In this document: piece after piece, positions 1-5,965 of the stretch
Numbering within the stretch: the stretch's first letter is position 1
Layout of the letters: each line of letters starts with the position of its first letter
Assembly: GCA_913048145.1 (NCBI GenBank)
Contig: CAJWVP010000183.1
Span: 1-6,222, forward strand
Direction: 5' to 3'
Length of the DNA stretch: 6,222 nt
DNA from: an uncultured Rhodospirillaceae bacterium
GTDB taxonomy: Bacteria > Pseudomonadota > Alphaproteobacteria > Rhodospirillales > Casp-alpha2
Position numbers and translations under genes: made by a program
The notes under the pieces: generated by a model
Seen by the model: the letters and a program-made list of their open reading frames with translations, nothing else
Databases searched by the model: none
What the model was told of the DNA's origin: nothing

Positions 1-666
1 GAACTCCTTTCGGCATTGGCTGTTGTCGCGTCTTCGATGGAGGCGGAACCTTCAAACGATCCGTCGCTTCCGCCGCTAGGCCAGCGGATTTCCGTGGCTC
101 GTGACGCGGCCTTCGCGTTTGCTTATCCGCACGTGCTTGAAGGTTGGCGGGACGCTGGTGCCGAGTTAGCCTTCTTTTCACCGCTGAAAGATGAAGGGCC
201 CACGGCAAATGCCGATGCGGTGTATCTGCCCGGTGGATACCCGGAGCTTTTTGCCGCTGCGCTGTCCGTCAACGACGGCTTCCGTAACGCCATGGGGGCC
301 GCGCGGGACCGAGATGCGGCAATATTCGGTGAATGCGGCGGCTACATGGTGTTGGGTGAGGAATTGACGGATGCGTCGGGCGCCGCCCATGGCATGCTAG
401 GGTTTCTGCCGGTCCGAACCTCGTTCGCCGAACGAGCCCTGCATCTCGGGTATCGCGCTGTCCGCACATTGAACGCATCGCCGCTGGGTAAAGGTGCGAC
501 ATCGTTCCGCGGGCATGAGTTCCATTACGCGACCGTGTTGGAGGAGGTTGGCGCACCACCCTTGTTTGACGCCGGAAATGCGGCTGGCGACGCCATGGGA
601 ACCACGGGACTTGTTGTTGGCCGCGTTGCCGGATCTTTCATTCATCTTATTGACCGTGTGGCTTGA
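1..666 (+). CDS. cobB: Cobyrinic/hydrogenobyrinic acid a,c-diamide synthase, C-terminal part (5' end outside window)
   Basis: This enzyme amidates the a and c side chains of (hydrogeno)byrinic acid, using glutamine and ATP, in cytoplasmic cobalamin synthesis. The reading frame is open from base 1, so the gene starts upstream of the window; the 221 visible residues are about half of a usual CobB/CbiA of roughly 430-460 residues. What is seen is the class-I glutamine amidotransferase domain. An ISVARDAAFAFAYPH segment opens it at about residues 31-45, followed by LPGGYPE (about 76-82). The nucleophile motif GECGGYM has its Cys at about 112. Then come LHLGYR, RGHEFHY (about 170-176) and a terminal GSFIHLID. 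The N-terminal ATP-binding synthetase domain lies outside. The in-frame TTG at 16 should not be taken as the start, because it would remove the ATP domain. I favour the aerobic-type name cobB over cbiA from the alphaproteobacterial flavour of the sequence; this is inference. No other cobalamin gene is visible downstream. Confidence 0.93.
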   Translation, partial: ELLSALAVVASSMEAEPSNDPSLPPLGQRISVARDAAFAFAYPHVLEGWRDAGAELAFFSPLKDEGPTANADAVYLPGGYPELFAAALSVNDGFRNAMGAARDRDAAIFGECGGYMVLGEELTDASGAAHGMLGFLPVRTSFAERALHLGYRAVRTLNASPLGKGATSFRGHEFHYATVLEEVGAPPLFDAGNAAGDAMGTTGLVVGRVAGSFIHLIDRVA

Positions 667-753
667 AGGTGGGTGGGGACTGCGCCACAAGCTATTCATT
701 GCGGTCGCGCTGCATTGGCGCTACGACTGATTCAGCGGGGGAAGGTGAACTGC

Positions 754-1218
754 GTGTTTAGACCGTTCAAGAAATCCAAGGTTGACGAGTTGCCCTACTG
801 GCGGCGCAAGAGTCTTGAAGAAATGACAAAAGCCGAATGGGAAGGGTTGTGCGATGGTTGCGGGCGGTGCTGTCTGAACAAGCTGGAACACGAGACCACT
901 GGCGAGATCTTCCACACGGATGTCGCGTGTCGCCTCTTGGATCTGGAAACCTGCCGCTGCACTAGCTATGAAGACCGCAAGCGGTTCGTGCCAGAATGTC
1001 AGATGCTGACCCATCGGAACCTGAAGAAGTATCCCTGGCTGCCGTCTACCTGCGCTTACCGACTGTTGTTGGAGGGCAAGGATTTGAATTGGTGGCATCC
1101 CTTGGTGTCCGGTGATCCGGAAACCGTTCACAGGGCGGGCGTCTCCGTCCGCCATCGGGTCATTTCAGAGCGCGAATGCGACGATTTGGAAAACCATGTA
1201 GTCAGTTGGCCCGCTTAA
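754..1218 (+). CDS. YcgN/UPF0260-family cysteine-cluster protein
   Basis: This is a small protein of about 154 residues, the same size as E. coli YcgN, with unknown biochemical role; the family is described as a putative zinc- or iron-chelating CxxCxxCC cluster protein. The family opening is visible (LPYW, then KSLEEM and EWEGLCDGCGRCCLNKL), giving Cys at about 33, 36, 39 and 40. Further cysteines follow at about 59, 67, 69, 82 and 100 (in STCAYRLL), and the ending has EGKDLNWWHPL and the SVRHRV block. I chose the GTG at 754 because a strong purine tract, GGGGGAAGG (737-745), lies 8 nt before it and the length then matches the family. GTG at 745 is possible. GTG at 673 would add a 27-residue tail that looks unlike the family and has no clear ribosome site. 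The gene follows cobB by 87 nt on the same strand, with no functional link evident. Confidence 0.9.
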   Translation: MFRPFKKSKVDELPYWRRKSLEEMTKAEWEGLCDGCGRCCLNKLEHETTGEIFHTDVACRLLDLETCRCTSYEDRKRFVPECQMLTHRNLKKYPWLPSTCAYRLLLEGKDLNWWHPLVSGDPETVHRAGVSVRHRVISERECDDLENHVVSWPA

Positions 1219-1262
1219 TGGATAAGCTCGGCTTAGACCCGTGACGAATGATTTTTTGAGCA

Positions 1263-1267
1263 AGGAG
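1263..1267 (+). promoter_or_regulatory. Ribosome binding site of the DapA-family gene
   Basis: AGGAG lies 8 nt before the ATG at 1276 and is the clearest Shine-Dalgarno match on the left side of the window. It fixes the start of the aldolase gene. Confidence 0.75.
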
Positions 1268-1275
1268 ACGAGACA

Positions 1276-2199
1276 ATGAGCCTATCCCCGGACCGCTTCA
1301 CCGGCGTAAATGCCGCCGTGCTGACGCCTGTGACCGATGACCTGATCCCCGACGACGCTTTGATGCTGGAGTATTCCAACTGGCTGATGGCAAACGGCTG
1401 CGACGGCTTGGCAATCCTGGGGACGACCGGTGAAGCTAACTGCTTCTCCCTGAAGGAGCGTATCCGGATCATCGAGAGGCTGATTGAGGGCGGCATTCCG
1501 TCCAAGTCCCTGATGCCGGGCACCGGTAGCTGCGCGCTGACCGATGCGGTGGAACTGACGCGCATGGCCGTCAAGGCGGGTTGTGGCGGCGTCCTGATGC
1601 TGCCGCCGTTTTATTACAAGAACCCGTCCGACGCGGGGCTCTTCCGGTTCTTCTCGGAGGTGATCCAGCGGGTCGGCGATTCGAACCTGCAAATCTATCT
1701 CTATCACTTCCCGCAGATGTCGGCGACCCCAATCACCTATAACCTGATCGAGATGCTGTTGAAGGAATACCCGGACACGGTCTGCGGCATGAAGGATTCG
1801 TCTGGCGATCTGGAGAACATGGCCGGCGCGGCTGAGCGTTTCCCAGGTTTCCACGTGCTCGCTGGGGCGGAGACCGTCTTCCTGGATCTGCTGAAACGTG
1901 GCGGCGCGGGCTGCATTACGGCCTGCTCCAACGTCACCTCGCAGCTGGCCCAGGACGTATATACGGCCTTCCAGAACGGCACTGATCCCTCGGCTGCAAA
2001 CGAGGCGATGATCGCCATCCGCAAGGTGATCCAGGAATACCCCCTGTCACCGGCCCTCAAGGAACTGATCGCGCGGCACATGGGTAACGATCAGTGGCGT
2101 CTCAGCCGTCCCCCGTTCACCACAATGGACGATGTGACGCGTCAGCGCCTGTTCAACGACTTCGACGCTGTCGGTTACGCACTTCCGGAAGCCGCCTGA
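1276..2199 (+). CDS. DapA/NanA-superfamily lyase or aldolase, substrate unknown
   Basis: This is a 307-residue class-I (Schiff-base) TIM-barrel protein of the dihydrodipicolinate synthase/N-acetylneuraminate lyase superfamily, cytoplasmic. The family landmarks are in order: LTPV near 16-19, the substrate-carboxylate loop GTTGEA (49-54), a catalytic Tyr143 in YLYHFPQ, the Schiff-base lysine Lys173 in GMKDSSGD, and the late RPPF segment (278-281). At the position where true lysine-pathway DapA has arginine (YNVPSR, E. coli Arg138), this protein has YHFPQM, so methionine aligns with that arginine. Loss of that arginine is known to separate other superfamily members (2-oxo-acid aldolases, dehydratases) from real DHDPS. 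I therefore do not call it dapA. A related 2-keto-acid aldolase is more likely, but the substrate cannot be named. The ATG has a good ribosome site. The downstream peptidase-like gene begins 7 nt after the stop. Confidence 0.9.
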   Translation: MSLSPDRFTGVNAAVLTPVTDDLIPDDALMLEYSNWLMANGCDGLAILGTTGEANCFSLKERIRIIERLIEGGIPSKSLMPGTGSCALTDAVELTRMAVKAGCGGVLMLPPFYYKNPSDAGLFRFFSEVIQRVGDSNLQIYLYHFPQMSATPITYNLIEMLLKEYPDTVCGMKDSSGDLENMAGAAERFPGFHVLAGAETVFLDLLKRGGAGCITACSNVTSQLAQDVYTAFQNGTDPSAANEAMIAIRKVIQEYPLSPALKELIARHMGNDQWRLSRPPFTTMDDVTRQRLFNDFDAVGYALPEAA

Positions 2200-2206
2200 T
2201 TTTCCG

Positions 2207-2908
2207 GTGGGCGCCGAGCCGGTAGCCATACTCGATATTGATGGCCGTCCAGTACCGTTGCGCCTCAGGCGCAACTGTCGTGCGCGGCGCATTCTGCTTC
2301 GTCTGGACAAGCAAGGCGATGGCGTCGTCGTTACCTTGCCGAAATGGGTGCCCGAGGTTGAGGGTATCGCCTGGGCGGAGAAACAAGTGGCTTGGATCGC
2401 CAACCGCCTTTCCGCTTTGCCGACGCGCACCCCGTTTTCCGATGGCGCGGTGATCCCCTTCGAAGGAGAAGACCACGTTATCCGCCACATTCCGAGCGCA
2501 CGGCGCGGCGTGTGGCGAGAGGCCGGCGAGATTCGCGTCAGCGGTCAACCGGAACACTTGGCGCGTCGGGTTCGCGATTGGCTCAAGAAGGAAGCGCGTG
2601 CGCGCCTCAGCGAACAAACCGCCCTCGCCTCTGAACGTCTAGGCCTGCAACACGGCCGGATTACTGTCCGCGACACCAGGTCGCGGTGGGGGTCATGTGC
2701 GTCAAACGGCAACCTCAGTTTCTGTTGGCGCCTGATCCTGGCACCGGCGTTCGTTCTCGACTACGTGGTTGCCCACGAGGTGGCCCATTTGAAGGAGCCG
2801 CACCATGGTGCTAGCTTCTGGAAAACGGTAGCGGAGCTCGATTCAAGCGTGGATGTGGGGCGCAAATGGCTCCGCCAACATGGGGAAACGCTGCATTTTA
2901 TCGGTTGA
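2207..2908 (+). CDS. YgjP/DUF45-family M48-like zinc metallopeptidase
   Basis: This is a 233-residue protein of the YgjP-like (DUF45, SprT-related) metallopeptidase family, predicted cytoplasmic, with no signal peptide or membrane segment. It begins with the family's basic stretch LRLRRNCRARRILLRL (18-33), then the Trp-rich VPEVEGIAWAEKQVAWI. The diagnostic RSRWGSCASNGNLSF spans 158-172. The metal site is HEVAH at 190-194 (His190, Glu191, His194), followed by HHGASFW, in which His200 is the likely third zinc ligand. All expected ligands are intact, so the protein should be active, although physiological substrates of this family are not settled. The proposed GTG start at 2207 has no convincing Shine-Dalgarno sequence. 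With only 7 nt between it and the preceding stop, translation is probably coupled to the aldolase gene. A longer upstream start in the same frame cannot be excluded but would overlap the aldolase. Confidence 0.88.
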   Translation: MGAEPVAILDIDGRPVPLRLRRNCRARRILLRLDKQGDGVVVTLPKWVPEVEGIAWAEKQVAWIANRLSALPTRTPFSDGAVIPFEGEDHVIRHIPSARRGVWREAGEIRVSGQPEHLARRVRDWLKKEARARLSEQTALASERLGLQHGRITVRDTRSRWGSCASNGNLSFCWRLILAPAFVLDYVVAHEVAHLKEPHHGASFWKTVAELDSSVDVGRKWLRQHGETLHFIG

Positions 2909-2956
2909 GCGATGATGTGGATACGTGGCGCTGAGATCGCATTGATCACCTGCTGA

Positions 2957-3274
2957 TTGTCCGCGGAACTGGACAGCATCATTACTGCCTTTTCGGCATT
3001 GAAGGTGGCTCCTGACGATGCCCAGGGCCTTCCGGATTATTATCTGATTGGCCTTGCCATGGGCACGGCCGTCGCGAAGTGCGCTGATTTAGCCCAGCAA
3101 CCGGAACAGGCCATGCGAAGTAAAGACATGGCGTTCGGCGACAATCATGACATTGGGGGTGGCCTGTGCATTGGCTCCATCGCAGCCGTTGACGCACAGG
3201 CAGGCCTCGAACATGGTCCGGGCCGAATTCAAAGAAAAATGGAGCCGTTCCATTATGAAACTTCCACCGATTGA
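2957..3274 (+). CDS. Unrecognised ORF, possible small hypothetical protein
   Basis: This is an open frame of 105 codons starting from TTG, with no recognisable family. Codon choice is partly like its neighbours (many GCC, CTG, GAC, GGC) but it also uses TTA, CGA, AGA and AAA, which they rarely use. The predicted peptide has a mildly hydrophobic centre (DYYLIGLAMGTAV) but no clear membrane helix, and a glycine-rich segment after it. There is no good ribosome site before the TTG. The - strand of the same DNA is also open over 3089-3253, so the open + frame may be chance or the remains of a gene. Treat it as doubtful. Confidence 0.2.
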   Translation: MSAELDSIITAFSALKVAPDDAQGLPDYYLIGLAMGTAVAKCADLAQQPEQAMRSKDMAFGDNHDIGGGLCIGSIAAVDAQAGLEHGPGRIQRKMEPFHYETSTD

Positions 3275-3299
3275 CCGGTGCCCCGACCGGCCACATGAT
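3271..3299 (+). promoter_or_regulatory. Possible sigma-70-type promoter for the PhyH gene, with an inverted repeat in the spacer
   Basis: TTGACC (3271-3276) matches five of six -35 bases. It is followed by a 17-nt spacer and CATGAT (3294-3299), which matches four of six -10 bases. The implied transcript would start near 3306, about 36 nt before the PhyH ATG. CCGGT (3275-3279) and ACCGG (3286-3290) form a 5-bp inverted repeat overlapping the spacer, which could be an operator half-site pair or chance. An AATAAT at 3309-3314 is an alternative -10 but lacks a well-placed -35. Confidence 0.25.
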
Positions 3300-3341
3300 T
3301 AACGACACAATAATTGATTACACGAGACATCAGGCTAAGAC

Positions 3342-4151
3342 ATGCCATTGGAAATTTCGGATGACGCCGTCAATGTCTTTCGCCGCGACGGGTTTTTGTT
3401 TCCGCTTCGGGTTATGAGCGCCATCGAAGCCGGGTCCTATCGCGCGTGCCTGGAGGCCGTTGAAGCGGAGCGTGGTTCCCTGACTGGAAAGTTTCGGAGC
3501 CTCAAACATCACTTGGTCATGACATGGCTGGATGGGTTAATTCGCCGGCCGGAAATCCTGGATCCCGTAGCGAAGGTGCTCGGTCCGGACATCCTGTGTT
3601 GGAGCACATCTTTGCTTATCAAGGAGCCCGGAGATGGCGCCCACGTGAGCTGGCACCAGGACCTTACCTATTGGGGACTGGAGCCCGGCGACGTGGTCAC
3701 TGCCTGGCTGGCCTTGTCGCCGGTCACCCGCCAGAACGGCTGCATGCGGATGCTCCGTGGATCGCACGCGTCACGGCTTGCTCATGCGGATACGGAGGAC
3801 GACAGTAATCTGCTGAGCCGCGGCCAGACCATTACCGCCGGCATCGACGAAGACAAGGTCGTTTATTTGGAACTAGAGCCTGGTGAGATTTCGCTTCATC
3901 ATGGCAACACGGCCCATGCCTCCGATCCCAACGCCAGCGATGAACGGCGCATCGGCCTTGCGATCCGTTATATAGCGACTCGCGTGCATCCCACGGAAGG
4001 CCAAGACAGCGCCATGTTGGTTCGTGGCGTTGACCGTTTTGAGCATTTTGATGCTGAATCCCGCCCGACGGCGGACTTCGACGCTGTTGCCATGACAGAG
4101 CATGACCGCGTCATGGCGCTTCGGCGCGGCGTGATGATGGAAAAGGGCTAG
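3342..4151 (+). CDS. Phytanoyl-CoA dioxygenase (PhyH) family Fe(II)/2-oxoglutarate oxygenase
   Basis: This is a 269-residue cytoplasmic non-haem iron oxygenase of the PhyH family. Such enzymes couple 2-oxoglutarate decarboxylation to hydroxylation of a small or acyl substrate. The N terminus has the typical FRRDGFLF segment. The double-stranded beta-helix core carries the HxD iron motif in SWHQD (His105, Asp107). It is followed by TAWLALSPV and the QNGCMRMLRGSH block (131-142), which is characteristic of the family. The distal iron ligand is probably His187 in LHHGNTAHAS, and Arg202/Arg203 in DERRIGLAIRY is the likely 2-oxoglutarate carboxylate anchor. All catalytic residues are present and the length is normal. 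The substrate is not predictable; bacterial members act on varied compounds, including ectoine and secondary metabolites. The ribosome site is weak (AGG 7 nt before ATG). Its TAG stop overlaps the stop of the convergent ABC gene. Confidence 0.92.
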   Translation: MPLEISDDAVNVFRRDGFLFPLRVMSAIEAGSYRACLEAVEAERGSLTGKFRSLKHHLVMTWLDGLIRRPEILDPVAKVLGPDILCWSTSLLIKEPGDGAHVSWHQDLTYWGLEPGDVVTAWLALSPVTRQNGCMRMLRGSHASRLAHADTEDDSNLLSRGQTITAGIDEDKVVYLELEPGEISLHHGNTAHASDPNASDERRIGLAIRYIATRVHPTEGQDSAMLVRGVDRFEHFDAESRPTADFDAVAMTEHDRVMALRRGVMMEKG

Positions 4152-4927
4152 ATCGCCGTCACCGCCATCTCGATTGGGCCTTCAGCGCGGGAGTGGACGA
4201 ACTGATCGACGGCCTCGTGGCCAGAGTTCTCCACGTCCGCCGTTGCCCCGTCCCAGATGATCCGTCCTCCGTGAATCATGGCGACGCGGTTGGAGATGGC
4301 TCTCAGGCTCGACATGTCGGATGTGATGGAGACCACCGTCGCTCCCAATTTGTCGACGATCTCCAGGATCAACTCATTGATAACGTTGGTCATGATGGGG
4401 TCCAGGCCAGCAGTCGGCTCGTCGAGGAACAGGACGTCTGGCTCACAGGCAATGGCGCGGGCCAGGCCCACGCGCTTCTGCATGCCGCCCGACAATTCCG
4501 CCGGATAAAGGTTCGCCGTCAACGCATCCAGGCCCACGGCAGCGAGCTTGTCGATGGCGTGGGCCTTCGCTTCCTGGGGGTCAATGTGCTGGCTCTGGAG
4601 AAGACGGAAGGCGACGTTCTCCCAGACCGGCATACTGTCGAAAAGGCCCGATTTCTGAAACGTCATACCACAATGATCGAGGAAGCTGTCACGTTCCGCG
4701 CCGGAATGGGTGGTGATATCACGCCCTTTGAACGCGATCAGCCCGTCATCATGGGGGATCAGGCCCATAATGCACTTCAAGACTAAGGTCTTGCCGGACC
4801 CCGAGCTGCCAATGAGCACGAGGGAATCGCCTTTCCGAACCTGCAAGTCCACGCCTTGCAGCGCCTTATTGGTCCCGAAGCTCTTGGTCACGCCCGAAAG
4901 GTCAAGTAGGGCGGCGGTTTTGTTCAT
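4148..4927 (-). CDS. MlaF-like ABC transporter ATP-binding protein, orphan, with altered H-loop
   Basis: This is a 259-residue ABC ATPase resembling MlaF/Ttg2A, the ATPase of the phospholipid/organic-solvent-resistance importer family; it would act on the cytoplasmic face of the inner membrane. Motifs in order are: Walker A GSSGSGKT (40-47); Q-loop Gln91 in TFQKSGLFDSMPVWENV, a very MlaF-like stretch; signature LSGGMQKR (145-152); Walker B VLFLDEP with Glu170; and D-loop GLDP. The switch (H-loop) position reads SITSDMSS, with Ser203 where MlaF relatives have the histidine of an SHD or THD motif. No permease (MlaE), MCE protein (MlaD) or binding protein is in the window. The only cotranscribed gene is the TauD-like oxygenase upstream, whose stop overlaps this ATG by 4 nt (ATGA), so translation is probably coupled. 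The gene ends tail-to-tail with the PhyH gene. It could energise a permease encoded elsewhere, or have a non-transport role. Confidence in family is high, in role low. Confidence 0.9.
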   Translation of the reverse strand: MNKTAALLDLSGVTKSFGTNKALQGVDLQVRKGDSLVLIGSSGSGKTLVLKCIMGLIPHDDGLIAFKGRDITTHSGAERDSFLDHCGMTFQKSGLFDSMPVWENVAFRLLQSQHIDPQEAKAHAIDKLAAVGLDALTANLYPAELSGGMQKRVGLARAIACEPDVLFLDEPTAGLDPIMTNVINELILEIVDKLGATVVSITSDMSSLRAISNRVAMIHGGRIIWDGATADVENSGHEAVDQFVHSRAEGPIEMAVTAI

Positions 4928-5796
4928 GCGGGGCGATCACCGATGCAGGTTGTGCGCTCCATGTAACGCGGTTGGTCGTCAGGATAGTCCATGATCGCAT
5001 AGTGCATCAAACATCGGTTGTCCCAGATGACCAGATCGTATTCTTGCCATCGGTGCCGGTAGAGGAACTCTGGCCGCATGCAATGGGCATACAGAAAATC
5101 CAAGAGCGCCCGACTTTCATCGCGATGAAAGCCCTGGATGTGACTGGTGAAGCCCGGGTTCACGAACAAGCTCTTGCGGCCTGTTTCCGCATGGGTGCGC
5201 ACGATTGGGTGCAAGGCACGGTTGGTGCCGCCCTCCAGGTCGTCGGTAACCAAGACGCGGGACGTGTACTGGCTGTGGGCGGCCACCTCGAAGTCGTGGG
5301 CCGCGTGTAAGGGGGCCAAAATGGCTTTCATGGTGTCACTCAAGGCCTCGTAGGCGCGGCTTTGATCGCAGAAGATGGTATCGCCGCCCGATGGCGGGAT
5401 CTGTTTTGCCGAGAGGATCGACGCGCCGGCCGGCCGCTCGCGGAAACTTACATCCGAATGCCAATAGGTGCCGGCCCCCTTGCGGCCCTTCGGCTTGCCG
5501 TCACCGTCAACCTGGTTGGAGACGCGATAGATCTCCGGATGGTCCGGGTGCATATAGATGCTGACCGTGTCCTGCAGGGGCTCCTCATCTGGATCGCCGA
5601 AAAGGGGACCGAAGTGTTGGGCGAAAACGATGTGGCGGTCGCTGGCTAGGTCTTGGCCTCGAACCACCGCCAAGCCACCGGCATCCAGCCACGCTTGACG
5701 CACGGCCAGGGCCACGTTGTCACCGCCCGCCGAAACATTGGCGCCCGAAATCTCCGCCCCGAAATGCGGGGATAGGGGTTTGATGGTGACGTCCAC
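4924..5796 (-). CDS. TauD/TfdA-family Fe(II)/2-oxoglutarate dioxygenase
   Basis: This is a non-haem iron oxygenase of the taurine dioxygenase/TfdA family, about 290 residues from the preferred start. Numbered from the upstream ATG at 5847, it has the opening IKPLSPHFGAEISG (22-35), the iron motif WHSD (His130, Asp132), a GDTIFCDQSRAYEAL block, the distal His282 in DNRCLMHYA, and Arg294/Arg298 in PRYMERTT for 2-oxoglutarate and substrate binding. The HxD, His and Arg spacing agrees with TauD, so it should be active; the substrate (sulfonate, aryloxy acid or other) is not predictable. I prefer GTG at 5796 because AAGGAG (5803-5808 on the - strand) lies 6 nt before it and the protein then begins like TauD. 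ATGs at 5829 and 5847 give 12- and 18-codon extensions, respectively beyond this start by 11 and 17 residues, without a ribosome site. It is coupled by ATGA overlap to the ABC ATPase gene and diverges from the GcvR-like gene. Confidence 0.91.
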   Translation of the reverse strand: MDVTIKPLSPHFGAEISGANVSAGGDNVALAVRQAWLDAGGLAVVRGQDLASDRHIVFAQHFGPLFGDPDEEPLQDTVSIYMHPDHPEIYRVSNQVDGDGKPKGRKGAGTYWHSDVSFRERPAGASILSAKQIPPSGGDTIFCDQSRAYEALSDTMKAILAPLHAAHDFEVAAHSQYTSRVLVTDDLEGGTNRALHPIVRTHAETGRKSLFVNPGFTSHIQGFHRDESRALLDFLYAHCMRPEFLYRHRWQEYDLVIWDNRCLMHYAIMDYPDDQPRYMERTTCIGDRPA

Positions 5797-5965
5797 CTTG
5801 ATCTCCTTGTCGCTGCTTTTTGGTTTCATAGCGCGTGAGAACTTCATGCGGAACGGAGGGCTATTTCATTATCCGTACAGACTTTTCATTCTGGGGCTGG
5901 CTCGCGTCTTTTCGCCTCTCCGCCATCTTGTTAGGCTCGGATACCAACCTTTTGCCGGAGGAAAC
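5797..5965. promoter_or_regulatory. Divergent intergenic control region (TauD-like - / GcvR-like +)
   Basis: Two genes are transcribed outward from this 118- to 169-nt region, so promoters for both must lie here. For the - strand, GATAAT (5868-5873 read in reverse) matches five of six -10 bases, but no good -35 lies 16-18 nt before it. I see no clear sigma-70 pair for the + gene, nor an operator I can name. Confidence 0.35.
5803..5808 (-). promoter_or_regulatory. Ribosome binding site deciding the TauD-like start
   Basis: AAGGAG on the - strand lies 6 nt before a GTG at 5796-5794. The two upstream in-frame ATGs (5829, 5847) have no comparable purine tract, so this site argues for the shorter protein. 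Confidence 0.6.

Larger units (their letters stand above)
2909..3341. other. 433-nt stretch without a recognisable gene
   Basis: This stretch lies between the metallopeptidase-like gene and the PhyH gene. It contains an open + frame (2957-3274) and an overlapping short - frame (3089-3253, ATG preceded by GGAAG at a suitable distance), neither recognised. It also holds a possible promoter just before the PhyH gene. There is no convincing terminator hairpin with a T-run after 2908. It may be a decayed gene or a true spacer. Confidence 0.5.

Noticed and set aside
1..666. Cobalamin riboswitch associated with cobB
   Set aside because: The gene start is outside the window and nothing resembling a B12 box is seen in the visible intergenic regions.
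721..1155. Long open frame on the - strand opposite the YcgN gene
   Set aside because: It mirrors the codon structure of a clearly recognisable + gene, and the predicted peptide resembles no family I know.
1223..1257. Possible terminator: TAAGC-TCG-GCTTA followed by a T-run at 1252-1257
   Set aside because: The stem is only 5 bp and the T-run begins 17 nt after it, so it does not fit an intrinsic terminator.
1282..1854. 190-codon - strand frame opposite the aldolase gene
   Set aside because: It is antisense to strongly conserved DapA-family motifs; such frames are common in GC-rich DNA.
2153..2617. 154-codon - strand frame opposite the metallopeptidase-like gene
   Set aside because: It is a shadow of a recognised + gene, with no family features of its own.
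4193..4786. 197-codon + strand frame opposite the ABC ATPase gene
   Set aside because: The - strand carries every ABC motif; this frame is antisense to them.
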